From: Pseudomonas viridiflava
GTDB taxonomy: Bacteria > Pseudomonadota > Gammaproteobacteria > Pseudomonadales > Pseudomonadaceae
DNA length: 64,000 bases
NCBI RefSeq assembly: GCF_900583165.1
Contig: NZ_UTKY01000076.1
Span: forward strand, 124,001-188,000
Direction of reading: 5' to 3'
The notes under the pieces are model-generated. The model saw only the letters and a program-made list of their open reading frames with translations, did no database searches and was not told the origin of the DNA. A program made the position numbers and the translations under genes. Shown in pieces: positions 52,412 to 60,665 of this stretch; position 1 is the first letter of the stretch; each line of letters starts with the position of its first letter.

Positions 52412-53107
52412 TTGAACGAACACACTTTATCCATGCGCCTGGAGCGCGTGGCGGCGAACGTGCATGGTGGCGCGCGCCTGGCCGATATCGGCTCCGACCA
52501 CGGTTATTTGCCGGTGGCCTTGATGCGCCGTGGTTCGATCACGGCAGCGGTGGCGGGGGAGGTCGCGGCAACGCCCTTTCATGCGGCCCAACGTACCGTG
52601 CGTGACAACGGGTTGGAGCAGTACATCAGCGTACGCCTGGCCGATGGCTTGGCGGCGATACAACCGGAAGACGCCATCACGGCGATCAGCGTGTGCGGCA
52701 TGGGAGGCGAGACGATTCGCGACATTCTCGACCGCGGCAAGGCGCACTTGAGTGGCCAGGAACGCCTAATCCTGCAACCCAACGGCGGCGAACAAGCGTT
52801 GCGCCACTGGTTGATGCACAACGGCTACACGATCCTGATTGAAGAGTTGCTGCACGAAAACCGCTTCTACTACGAAATCATCGTCGCCGAACGTGCAGCG
52901 CCTGTAGCCTACAGCGCTGAACAACTGTACTTCGGCCCCCTGCAGATGCAGGCGCGCAGCCCGATGTTTATCGCCAAATGGCAACGCCTCCTTCGGCAAA
53001 AACACAAAACCCTGGCCGGCCTGGAGCGCGCACAGCAGGCATTGGCACAAGACAAACTTGAAGACATCACCCAGCAGATCAAGTGGATCACCGCGCTGCT
53101 GGCCTGA
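52412..53107 (+). CDS. trmK: tRNA (adenine(22)-N1)-methyltransferase TrmK
   Basis: A 231-aa SAM-dependent methyltransferase of the TrmK/YqfN family (m1A22 in tRNA). Its motif is ARLADIGSDHGYLPVALMRR, with NPP-equivalent SVCGMGGETI and the family signature LILQPNGGEQALRHWLMHNG. The TTG start at 52412 (MNEHTLSMRLERVAAN) has GGAG about 10 nt upstream; an ATG at 52433 is the alternative. It overlaps nothing but lies 5 nt after the FadR-type gene and is followed by DUF3144 28 nt later. Confidence 0.9.
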   Translation: MNEHTLSMRLERVAANVHGGARLADIGSDHGYLPVALMRRGSITAAVAGEVAATPFHAAQRTVRDNGLEQYISVRLADGLAAIQPEDAITAISVCGMGGETIRDILDRGKAHLSGQERLILQPNGGEQALRHWLMHNGYTILIEELLHENRFYYEIIVAERAAPVAYSAEQLYFGPLQMQARSPMFIAKWQRLLRQKHKTLAGLERAQQALAQDKLEDITQQIKWITALLA

Positions 53108-53135
53108 TAACCCTTTATCACCAAGGAACCCCGCA

Positions 53136-53435
53136 ATGGCCGACGCCACCAACCAACCCTTCTACGACCGCGCCGACGCGCATATCGAGTTGTCGAACGA
53201 GCAGCTCAAGACCTGCGACAACCTCGGCGAGGTCAGCGCCTCGATGATGTTCGGCACCACCCGGTTTAATGCCTGGGCCAGTGCGCGCAACTTCAAGTCC
53301 GGGGCAGAAATGGCCGATGCGCGGGAAGCGATGTTGAAGTACTTCTGTGACCAGTACCGGATGATGCTTGAGGATAATCTGGATGATCACATCAATAATT
53401 TCAGCCAGTACACGGTCGGGCAAGCATCGCAGTAA
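53136..53435 (+). CDS. DUF3144 domain protein, 99 aa
   Basis: A small soluble protein with the DUF3144 pattern: FYDRADAHIELSNEQLKTCD, then VSASMMFGTTRFNAWASARN and YFCDQYRMMLEDNLDDHI. Function unknown. AAGGAA precedes the ATG at 53136. It lies just downstream of trmK on the same strand and is followed by a REPIN. Confidence 0.85.
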   Translation: MADATNQPFYDRADAHIELSNEQLKTCDNLGEVSASMMFGTTRFNAWASARNFKSGAEMADAREAMLKYFCDQYRMMLEDNLDDHINNFSQYTVGQASQ

Positions 53436-53781
53436 TCGGGCCTGATGAGGTCAAAATGTGGGAGGGGGCTTGCTCCCGATAGCCGTGTGTCAGTCACTGA
53501 TCTGTTGACTGCTATACCGCTATCGGGAGCAAGCCCCCTCCCACATTTGATTTGCGGTGTCTGAACGTTACAAGCGTGCTCCATGGATGAGTTCTTTTGC
53601 CCCATTTCAGTGCGATTCCCTTGCACCTTTAATGTGCCCAGCGCCTATTCATGGGGCTCGCACCAGCGGCCCGTATCTTGCTAGTGCCTTCCCATTCAAT
53701 GACATGGCGTTTTGCCGTTAGTTATTTCAAGGCTTCACCCTGCGGTGCACCGCGTGGGTCGTTTTTGGGGAGTGGTTGTAC
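53436..53781. other. Intergenic region with a REPIN
   Basis: The REPIN at 53454-53548 fills the first third. The remainder leads into the MCP gene, whose ribosome site GGGGAG lies at 53767-53772. I saw no small gene. Confidence 0.45.
53454..53548. repeat. REPIN (inverted pair of REP elements)
   Basis: AAATGTGGGAGGGGGCTTGC at the left and its mirror at the right end enclose a variable centre. It is the same family as 841-931 and 20148-20239. Confidence 0.93.
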
Positions 53782-55839
53782 ATGCATAGCCTTTTATCAC
53801 CGGGTATTGCCCTGCTTGGGCGCTTTGGCTTTGCACGCAAATTCCAGATCCTGTTTCTGCTGTTCATGCTGCCGCTGGCGGGCAGCTTGTGGCTGATCGG
53901 CTCGGACTACCGCGACAAGCTCGGCGTGATCAACCGCGAGCAGTCCGGCGTACGCCAACTGCTGGCCCTGGATGCGCTGGACGGCCAACTCACGGCCCAG
54001 CGCAACCTCGCCGCCCGCTGGAAAGCCGCCGACATCCTGCACGCCCCGACCCCGGCGGCGAAGGCGGCGATGGACAAAGTGGACACGAACTTCCCGTTGA
54101 TCCAACAAAGCCTGCAAGCCCTGGGCGACGCGCTGAAAACCCAGAACGCCAGCGCCGACACCCTGGCGCGTTTCGAAGCGCTGCAAGCCACGGTCAAGGG
54201 CATGGACTCCGCCTCCCTGCGCACCGTCGGTTGGTGGCCAGACGGCTACGACCGTTTCACCTCGGCCCTGACCGCCATGCAGGCCCTGCGCGAACAGATC
54301 ACCCTGGACTCCGGGCTGATCCTCGACCCTTGGCTGGAAACCTACTTGCTGATGCAGATTTCCACCCAGCAAACCCCCGACCTGATCGAGCGTATTGGCC
54401 GTATGGCCAGCGTGGGCCAGTCGTCCATCGCCTCGGGGCAGTTCACCCTGCAAAGCCGCTTGCAGATGCGCGACTTGCGCGGCCGTATGGGCGATGCACG
54501 GGACCAACTGGTCAAGGCGGCCGCGTCCCTCAAAGCCAAACAATACGCGGGTATGGAGCCTTGGACTGCGCAATACGACAACAGCGTGCAACGCCTGGAC
54601 AGCGAACTCAAAGTGCTCGATGACGGCGTGTTCGGCGGCACTATCAAGCTCGATACAGCTGCGTTTGAAGGCAGTGTGGACGCCATGCTCGGCAGCCTGG
54701 GCGAGTTGCGCAACCAGTCGCTGACGTCACTCGACCAACGCCTGGGCTATTACCACGACCGCTCGCTGCGCCAGATCATTCCTGTGGCGGCCACGTTCAG
54801 CTTGCTGGCCCTGGCAGCGCTGTACCTGTTTATCTGCCTGCAAGCTTCGATTCGTCGCAGCACCAGCGGCATCACCACCCTGGCCGAGTCCCTACGCGAC
54901 GGCAACCTGTGCGTGGAAGTGGCGGTGCAGGGGCGCGACGAACTGGCCGCGATCAGCGCGGCGCTGAATGCCGCCGTGGTGCAACTGCGCACCAGCCTGC
55001 TGGGCGTCAATCACGAGACCCAGCAGTTGGGCAGCGCCGTGCTGACGTTGAATACCCAATCGGGCAGCACCCTGGGCGAAGTCGAAGACCAGCAGACCCA
55101 AATCAGCCAGATTGCCGCCGCGGCGACGCAATTGGCCGCCACCTCCATGGGCGTCGCCCGTAGCTGCGAGCAAGCCTCCGGTAGCGCCCAGCACACCCGG
55201 CGCATTGCCGAAGACAGCAGCCGTGACAGCCAGCGCACCACGGCCAGCATCCAGCAACTCAACCAACGCCTGACCGACACCGCCAACGCGCTGGAACAAG
55301 TGAGCCAGCAGGGGCAGCAGATTCAATCGGTGGTCGACACCATTCGTGGCATCGCCGAGCAGACCAACCTGTTGGCACTCAACGCCGCCATCGAAGCCGC
55401 CCGTGCTGGCGAGCAGGGCAGGGGCTTTGCGGTGGTGGCCGATGAAGTGCGCAGCCTGTCGCAGCGCACCCAGGCCTCCACCGCACAAATCGCCGGCACC
55501 GTTGACAGCCTGCGGGCCACAGTAAGCCAGGCGGTGAACCTGATGGGCGCGGCGTGTGAACAGGCGTTGACCGATGCTGAGTCCGTTACCGGGCTGGGCA
55601 CGCGGTTGGGCGAAATCGCCGGCGCGGTGCAGAACGTCACCGACACCCTGGCGCAAATCGCCACGGCGGTGGAAGAGCAGGCAGCGACGGCGGATGAAGT
55701 GAGCGGCAATATCCAGCAGGTAGACCAGGCGGCGGGGCGTTTGCTGGATGGGGCGCGGGCGGTGAATCGGGCGGCGGATACCTTGAGCAAGGGTAGCCAG
55801 GCCTTAAGTGATAACACCGCACGATTCCGCCTGAGCTGA
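53782..55839 (+). CDS. Methyl-accepting chemotaxis protein
   Basis: A 685-aa transmembrane chemoreceptor. TM1 lies about 20-42 (FQILFLLFMLPLAGSLWLIG). A large periplasmic helical sensor (about 45-330) has no recognised ligand family. TM2 lies about 335-358 (IPVAATFSLLALAALYLFI), followed by a HAMP-like linker and the signalling hairpin IRGIAEQTNLLALNAAIEAA near residue 525. The C-terminus ends without a CheR/CheB pentapeptide. The ATG at 53782 is preferred over a TTG two codons earlier. It has its own transcription unit between two repeat elements. Confidence 0.93.
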   Translation: MHSLLSPGIALLGRFGFARKFQILFLLFMLPLAGSLWLIGSDYRDKLGVINREQSGVRQLLALDALDGQLTAQRNLAARWKAADILHAPTPAAKAAMDKVDTNFPLIQQSLQALGDALKTQNASADTLARFEALQATVKGMDSASLRTVGWWPDGYDRFTSALTAMQALREQITLDSGLILDPWLETYLLMQISTQQTPDLIERIGRMASVGQSSIASGQFTLQSRLQMRDLRGRMGDARDQLVKAAASLKAKQYAGMEPWTAQYDNSVQRLDSELKVLDDGVFGGTIKLDTAAFEGSVDAMLGSLGELRNQSLTSLDQRLGYYHDRSLRQIIPVAATFSLLALAALYLFICLQASIRRSTSGITTLAESLRDGNLCVEVAVQGRDELAAISAALNAAVVQLRTSLLGVNHETQQLGSAVLTLNTQSGSTLGEVEDQQTQISQIAAAATQLAATSMGVARSCEQASGSAQHTRRIAEDSSRDSQRTTASIQQLNQRLTDTANALEQVSQQGQQIQSVVDTIRGIAEQTNLLALNAAIEAARAGEQGRGFAVVADEVRSLSQRTQASTAQIAGTVDSLRATVSQAVNLMGAACEQALTDAESVTGLGTRLGEIAGAVQNVTDTLAQIATAVEEQAATADEVSGNIQQVDQAAGRLLDGARAVNRAADTLSKGSQALSDNTARFRLS

Positions 55840-55847
55840 GTACCCCC

Positions 55848-55940
55848 TGTGGGAGCTGGCTTGCCTGCGATGGCGGCGGCATGGCTGATAAAGTTGTTGC
55901 CTGGCCCACCGCTATCGCAGGCAAGCCAGCTCCCACATTT
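55848..55940. repeat. REPIN variant with GTGGGAGCTGGC arms
   Basis: GTGGGAGCTGGCTTGCCTGC at the left and its mirror GCAGGCAAGCCAGCTCCCAC at the right form a second REP subfamily. The arms differ from the GGGGGC class by the AGCTGGC core and recur in partial form at 37241-37340 and 60097-60191. Confidence 0.9.
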
Positions 55941-56061
55941 GACTGCATTTAACCTGTAAATCCGAGTGTCATTGGGAGGGGGTTGCGGCAGGGGATGAAC
56001 CTTCGGGGCTTACAGGGCTCACTTGTTAGGTCGCCCTGTTTTCTTGCCGAAAGGACTCCGC

Positions 56062-57789
56062 ATGACCTCACTCCCCCAGCCCGGCCCGGTCACCCGTGAA
56101 CTCAGCCTGCGCGCCGTCGTCACTGGCAGCGTGCTCGGCATCCTGTTGACGCCTTCCAATGTGTACGCCGGGTTGAAGATCGGCTGGTCGTTCAATATGT
56201 CGATCATTGCCCTTCTGGTGGGCTATGCGATTTGGCAAGGCTTGGCCAAGCGCTCCAGTGAGCAACTGCCGTGGACGCTGCACGAAAGCAATATCAACCA
56301 GACAGTTGCGTCGGCGGCGGCCTCGATTATTTCCGGCGGGTTGGTGGCGCCGATCCCGGCCTACACCTTGCTCACGGGCAACCAGCTGGATGCTGTGCCG
56401 ATGATCGCGTGGGTGTTCTCGGTGAGTTTTTTGGGGATCTGGATCGCCTGGTACCTGCGCCCTTCATTGCTCAATGACAAGGCGCTGAAATTTCCCGAAG
56501 GCATGGCCACGCTCGAAACCCTGCTGCACATCTACAACCACGGCCGCGAGGCGGCGACGCGCTTGAAGGTGCTGCTCAGCGCTGCGTTGCTGTCGGGTCT
56601 GGTGAAGTGGGTGGACACCTTTATGTGGGCCTTCCCGCGCTGGTCGCCGAGCGCTCAGTTGGAGCGCCTGACCTTCACCGCCGACCCTTCGCTGTTGCTG
56701 GTGGGCTTTGGCGGCATCATCGGTATTCGCGTGGGCTTGACCCTATTGCTCGGCGCATTGCTCGCGTGGGGTGGGCTGGCCCCGTGGTTGCTGGCGCACA
56801 ACCTGGTGACCCTGCCCGCCGACAGCAGCGGCCCGCAATTCGCCGCGCTGGTGGAATGGTTGCTGTGGCCGGGGGTGAGCCTGATGGTGTGTTCAACCCT
56901 GGCGTCGTTGGCGATTCGGTTATGGGCGCTGTACCGCTCGAGCCAGTCCGATGGGCGTTCAGCCTGGACGCTGCCCAAGCCTGGGCCCGCTGCCGGTTTT
57001 ATCCTGTCGATCGTATTGGTGGTCAGCCTGCAGGCGGCGTTGTTTGGCATCAACCTGTGGATGGCCTTGCTCACCATCCCGTTGGCTATCTGCCTGGCTG
57101 CGGTCGCCGCGCGGGTGGTGGGCGCCACCGGGATTCCGCCGATTGGCGCCATCGGGCAACTGTCCCAGCTGAGCTTCGGCATCGTCGCGCCGGGGCAGGT
57201 GCCGATCAACCTGATGAGTGCCAACACGGCCGGCGGCTCGGCCGGGCAGTGCACCGATCTGATGAACGACTTCAAGGTGGGCAAGGCCATTGGGGCCACA
57301 CCGCACAAGCAAGTGATCGCGCAGATACTGGGGATCTTCATCGGCAGCATCGTTGGCGTGTTCGCCTACCTGGCATTGATCCCCGACCCACAAACCATGC
57401 TGCTCACCGAAGAGTGGCCGGCCCCGGCGGTTGCCACTTGGAAAGCCGTGGCGCAAACCCTGACCCACGGGCTGGATTCACTGTCCACCTGCATCCGCTG
57501 GGCGATTGCCATTGGCGGTCTGGTCGGCGTGCTGCTGGGTGTATTGGACAGCCTCCTGGCGGCCCATCGTGCGCGCTACCTACCGAGCGCCGCTGCGTTG
57601 GGCCTGGCGTTTGTATTGCCAGCCTCGGTGTCGCTGATGATGGCCCTGGGGGCGGTGTTGACCTGGTGGGTGAGTTGCCGCTGGCCGAGTATCACCGAGC
57701 GGTTTGCGATCACTGCCGCCGCCGGGTTGATCGCGGGTGAGAGCATCACCGGGGTCGGGGCATCACTGTGGTCGATGGTGGGCAATTAA
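56062..57789 (+). CDS. OPT family oligopeptide transporter
   Basis: A 575-aa polytopic protein of the oligopeptide transporter (OPT/YSL-like) family with about 14 membrane segments. The first contains TPSNVYAGLKIGWSFNMSII, a conserved OPT start, and a later loop GQCTDLMNDFKVGKAIG matches the family. OPT members move small peptides or metal chelates with protons. The substrate is unknown. AAAGGACT precedes the ATG at 56062. The GST gene follows 68 nt later. Confidence 0.9.
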   Translation: MTSLPQPGPVTRELSLRAVVTGSVLGILLTPSNVYAGLKIGWSFNMSIIALLVGYAIWQGLAKRSSEQLPWTLHESNINQTVASAAASIISGGLVAPIPAYTLLTGNQLDAVPMIAWVFSVSFLGIWIAWYLRPSLLNDKALKFPEGMATLETLLHIYNHGREAATRLKVLLSAALLSGLVKWVDTFMWAFPRWSPSAQLERLTFTADPSLLLVGFGGIIGIRVGLTLLLGALLAWGGLAPWLLAHNLVTLPADSSGPQFAALVEWLLWPGVSLMVCSTLASLAIRLWALYRSSQSDGRSAWTLPKPGPAAGFILSIVLVVSLQAALFGINLWMALLTIPLAICLAAVAARVVGATGIPPIGAIGQLSQLSFGIVAPGQVPINLMSANTAGGSAGQCTDLMNDFKVGKAIGATPHKQVIAQILGIFIGSIVGVFAYLALIPDPQTMLLTEEWPAPAVATWKAVAQTLTHGLDSLSTCIRWAIAIGGLVGVLLGVLDSLLAAHRARYLPSAAALGLAFVLPASVSLMMALGAVLTWWVSCRWPSITERFAITAAAGLIAGESITGVGASLWSMVGN

Positions 57790-57857
57790 TCGCGGGCACT
57801 CTGTGGCGTTGGCGTAGTCTCTTGCAGAACATCCCCTTTCACTCAGTGGAGCCGCCA

Positions 57858-58484
57858 ATGATCACCGTCCACCACCTCAACAACTCGCGCTCGCAACGTA
57901 TCCTGTGGCTGCTTGAAGAGCTTGGCCTGCCGTATGAAATCAAGCGCTACCAACGCGACCCGAAGACCAACCTCGCGCCGCCTGAGCTCAAGGCGATTCA
58001 CCCGCTGGGCAAATCCCCGGTGATCGAAGAGGGCGGCCAGGTGCTGATCGAGTCGGCCGCCATCATCGACTACCTGATACGCCGCCATGGCGCCGGTCGC
58101 CTGCAACCGAACCCGGCCAGCGCCGAGTACGACAAGTACGTGCAATGGCTGCACTTCGCCGAAGGCTCGGCCATGTTGCCGTTGATGCTCAACCTCTACG
58201 TCGGGCGCCTGGGTGAAGCGGGCGCGCCGTTGCATCCGCGTATTGAGTCGGAAGTGGCTAATTACTTGGGCTACCTGAACGATGTGCTGGGGCAGACGCC
58301 ATACCTGCTGGGGGATGAGCTCAGTGGTGCGGATATCCAGATGAGCTTTATCGGCGAAGTGGCTGGGGCACAGGGCAAGTTGCCGGCGTACCCGCATTTG
58401 GCGGCATGGGTCAAACGCTTCCAGGCACGGCCTGCGTATCGCAAGGCGGTGGAGCAGGGTGGCGAGTACGCGTTCGCTCAATAG
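57858..58484 (+). CDS. Glutathione S-transferase
   Basis: A 208-aa GST. An N-terminal thioredoxin-fold domain (about 1-80: ITVHHLNNSRSQRILWLLEE, with Ser/Asn near position 9-11 as the probable glutathione-activating residue; IHPLGKSPVIEE with the cis-Pro) is followed by a helical C-terminal domain (about 90-200, GDELSGADIQMSF). It conjugates glutathione to electrophiles or acts as a peroxidase; the substrate is unknown. The start at 57858 is fixed by the family N-terminus. It converges on the SolA-like gene (10 nt gap). Confidence 0.92.
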   Translation: MITVHHLNNSRSQRILWLLEELGLPYEIKRYQRDPKTNLAPPELKAIHPLGKSPVIEEGGQVLIESAAIIDYLIRRHGAGRLQPNPASAEYDKYVQWLHFAEGSAMLPLMLNLYVGRLGEAGAPLHPRIESEVANYLGYLNDVLGQTPYLLGDELSGADIQMSFIGEVAGAQGKLPAYPHLAAWVKRFQARPAYRKAVEQGGEYAFAQ

Positions 58485-58494
58485 GGCCCGCGCA

Positions 58495-59664
58495 TTACAG
58501 GGCTGGGCTGTCGAAACGCTTCAGCGAAAACGACGACAGATCCAGCTCGCTCGTGCCCCGCATACACCACTGGGCAAACGCCTCCCCCAGCGCCGCAGAA
58601 TGCTTGAAGCCATGCCCTGAGCACGGCGACACCACCAGGGTGTGCTGCAATGCTGGGTGCTCGTCGATGATGAAGTGGTGATCCGGCGTCACCGTGTAGG
58701 CACACACGGCAGACTTGACCACCTTGTCCGTTACACCACTGATACGGCCTTGCACCTGCTGTTCATACATCTCCCGCGCTTGCGTCGCCGACACCTTGCG
58801 GTCCAGCGTTTCTGGCGTCGACACGGTGTGATATTGCGCGGTGGCAATCTTCAAACTGCCCTCGCCGGGCAATGCGGGGAACCCATAATGGGTCTCGTCC
58901 TGACCATGGGTGAGGATGTACGTAGGCGACGTTCCCTCCAGCTGCGCCCCCGGTTCCAATTCAAACCAGAACAGCTGTTGCCGATACACCTTGAGCAGCC
59001 GATCAAACGGCGCCCCGAGCAACCCGCCGGCCCAGTTGCCCGCGCTCACCACCAGCTTGTCGGCCTGCAGCGTGCGTTGGTCGGTGGTCACCGTGACGCC
59101 GTGCGCGTCCGAGCGGATATCCGTCACGGTCTCGCCCTTGTACAGCGTCGCACCGTGTTGCTCGGCCAGCCTGAGCTGCACGTCGATGCAACGCTCGGGC
59201 CGCACAAACCCGCCTTCGGGCTCGTAGTAGCCGATGGCGTCGTCGGCCACGTTGGCAAATTGCGGGAAGCGCTGGCGAATCTGCGTGGCATCCAACACTT
59301 CGTGTTCGATGCCATAGGTTTGCGCCAGGCCGATGGTACGCAGGGTGAAGTCGGTTTGATCGTCGGGGTCAAAACCCTCCCAGGACGTCAGCACCAGCAA
59401 GCCCGACTGCTCGAACAATATTTCGCCTGACAACGCCTCCAGCTCCCGCCAGATACGGTGCGAATTGCGCACGATGGGTACGTATTGCGCGCCTTCGCCC
59501 ACTGACAACCGCGTGATCCTTGTGTCGCCATGGCTGGAGCCGAACGTGTGGGGCGGGTGATGGCGGTCGATCCCGGCAACGTTTACACCGGCCTTCGCCA
59601 GTTGGTACACCGTGGCGGCACCCATGGCACCCAGGCCGATGACCAGCGTTTCAAAGCGTTCCAT
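58495..59664 (-). CDS. solA: N-methyl-L-tryptophan oxidase / monomeric sarcosine oxidase
   Basis: A 389-aa FAD enzyme of the monomeric sarcosine oxidase family. FAD-binding GLGAMGAATVYQLAKAG (about 10-26) is followed by FGSSHGDTRITR, and VSPCSGHGFKHSAAL contains the cysteine that covalently holds flavin. It oxidises N-methyl amino acids, releasing formaldehyde and hydrogen peroxide; N-methyltryptophan versus sarcosine cannot be decided. It lies 3 nt after a small gene on the same strand (59668-60030), so the two form an operon. Its GC-rich composition matches the core genome, unlike the cluster to its right. Confidence 0.88.
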   Translation of the reverse strand: MERFETLVIGLGAMGAATVYQLAKAGVNVAGIDRHHPPHTFGSSHGDTRITRLSVGEGAQYVPIVRNSHRIWRELEALSGEILFEQSGLLVLTSWEGFDPDDQTDFTLRTIGLAQTYGIEHEVLDATQIRQRFPQFANVADDAIGYYEPEGGFVRPERCIDVQLRLAEQHGATLYKGETVTDIRSDAHGVTVTTDQRTLQADKLVVSAGNWAGGLLGAPFDRLLKVYRQQLFWFELEPGAQLEGTSPTYILTHGQDETHYGFPALPGEGSLKIATAQYHTVSTPETLDRKVSATQAREMYEQQVQGRISGVTDKVVKSAVCAYTVTPDHHFIIDEHPALQHTLVVSPCSGHGFKHSAALGEAFAQWCMRGTSELDLSSFSLKRFDSPAL

Positions 59665-59667
59665 TGT

Positions 59668-60030
59668 TCAGCCCCTGACCGTGTGCAGTTTGGCCAGACG
59701 CAAGCCCCAATCACCGCCGTGCTTTAGGCGGCAGGCTTCTTCGGAGTCGAAGTGCACCGGTGAGGATGCGGCGATATCCGCCTCGGTCACCGCAGCTGCC
59801 GTCAGCTCGCGCATGCGCGCTTCTTGCCCGCTGGCGAGAGCGTGATCCTTGTTGGCCTGCGTATCGAACACCCAAATCACCTGCAGGCTGGCGGGGAAGG
59901 CGTCGTAATTGACCGTATGCGTCAACCACTCAAAACCCGGGATTTCGGCCTTGGCGGTTTCGCAGGCGTTGGTGAGTGTGGCGACCAGGCTGCGCTCAAT
60001 GCGGGCGGCCTCGCGTTTGGATAAGGCCAT
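59668..60030 (-). CDS. Conserved hypothetical protein, 120 aa
   Basis: A soluble 120-aa protein of unknown function: MALSKREAARIERSLVATLT, then IPGFEWLTHTVNYDAFPASL. No catalytic motif was seen. AGGAG precedes the ATG. It sits 3 nt upstream of the SolA-like gene on the same strand, so it is the first gene of that two-gene unit. Confidence 0.75.
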   Translation of the reverse strand: MALSKREAARIERSLVATLTNACETAKAEIPGFEWLTHTVNYDAFPASLQVIWVFDTQANKDHALASGQEARMRELTAAAVTEADIAASSPVHFDSEEACRLKHGGDWGLRLAKLHTVRG

Positions 60031-60665
60031 GAAAGGCTCCTCGAAGTGGGCAGAGTTGCCGCAGATACTGCCACAACCCTGAAAATATTCACGGTCAAAT
60101 GTGGGAGCTGTCGAGCTTTAGCGAGGCTGCGAAGGCGGCGGTATTGGCGATAGAGATGTGGTGCCTGACTACAGCTTCGCAGGCAAATGTGGCGTGTGGG
60201 TAAGCACAAGCAAGAGCGACAAGGGCGATTTGGTTTTTAGGAGGAGAAGCGTAAGTATTTAACAGGACGTTAATTATTCAAAGTTTACAGGTGTGTTTGT
60301 AGTCTGATTCTGGCGAAATGGGATGTTGGTTCTACTTCATGTGTTCTGTAGGCTAAAGCCCGTGTACGTAAGCTGGGGACTACAAAATCAATGGAGTCCT
60401 AGGAGTTTTCGGAAAATTTGTATTTTTTTTGACGGCTGTATCTGCATTGGCTTATATGTATTAGGCGGTCTGCTAATGAGGATTTTCGCAAGCCGTTTGG
60501 AATGATGCTGAGTTCGTGCGCGTCGACTTCTAATTACGTGTAGAGATACAGGGCTCGCATCTGTGATCGAGGTTTTTGGCTTAAGCTTTAGCTTTTACTT
60601 TGTAATTGTTTTGTGTGATTGATTACTAAAGCTCTCATGATAACTAAAATAATATGGGTGACTTC
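60031..60665. other. Intergenic region at the edge of the AT-rich cluster
   Basis: It holds the repeat at 60097-60191, then from about 60240 onward a strongly AT-rich stretch with T runs leading to the monooxygenase gene. A short open frame at 60323-60505 has no family or ribosome support. Promoter elements probably lie near 60560-60650, but I could not fix them. Confidence 0.5.
60097..60191. repeat. REP-type element related to 37241-37340
   Basis: GTGGGAGCTGTCGAGCTTTA at 60101 begins a 40-nt segment that inverts 37301-37340 with three changes. The right end (CTTCGCAGGCAAATGTGG) looks like a decayed arm. It borders the GC-rich core and the AT-rich cluster. Confidence 0.7.

Noticed and set aside
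58495..59664. SolA-like flavoenzyme as a partner in the hydrazine cluster
   Set aside because: An amine-oxidising flavoenzyme cleaves the hydrazine adduct in a known pathway, which made this tempting. However, this gene is on the other strand, GC-rich, paired with its own upstream gene and covalent-flavin sarcosine-oxidase-like, so it looks like core genome.
841..60191. CRISPR array from the recurring palindromic repeats
   Set aside because: The repeats are single or paired, spread between genes kilobases apart, with no regular spacers and no cas genes; they are REP/REPIN elements.
60323..60505. Small open frame of 60 codons before the monooxygenase
   Set aside because: No ribosome site, no family likeness, and cysteine/tryptophan-rich composition typical of a chance frame in AT-rich DNA.
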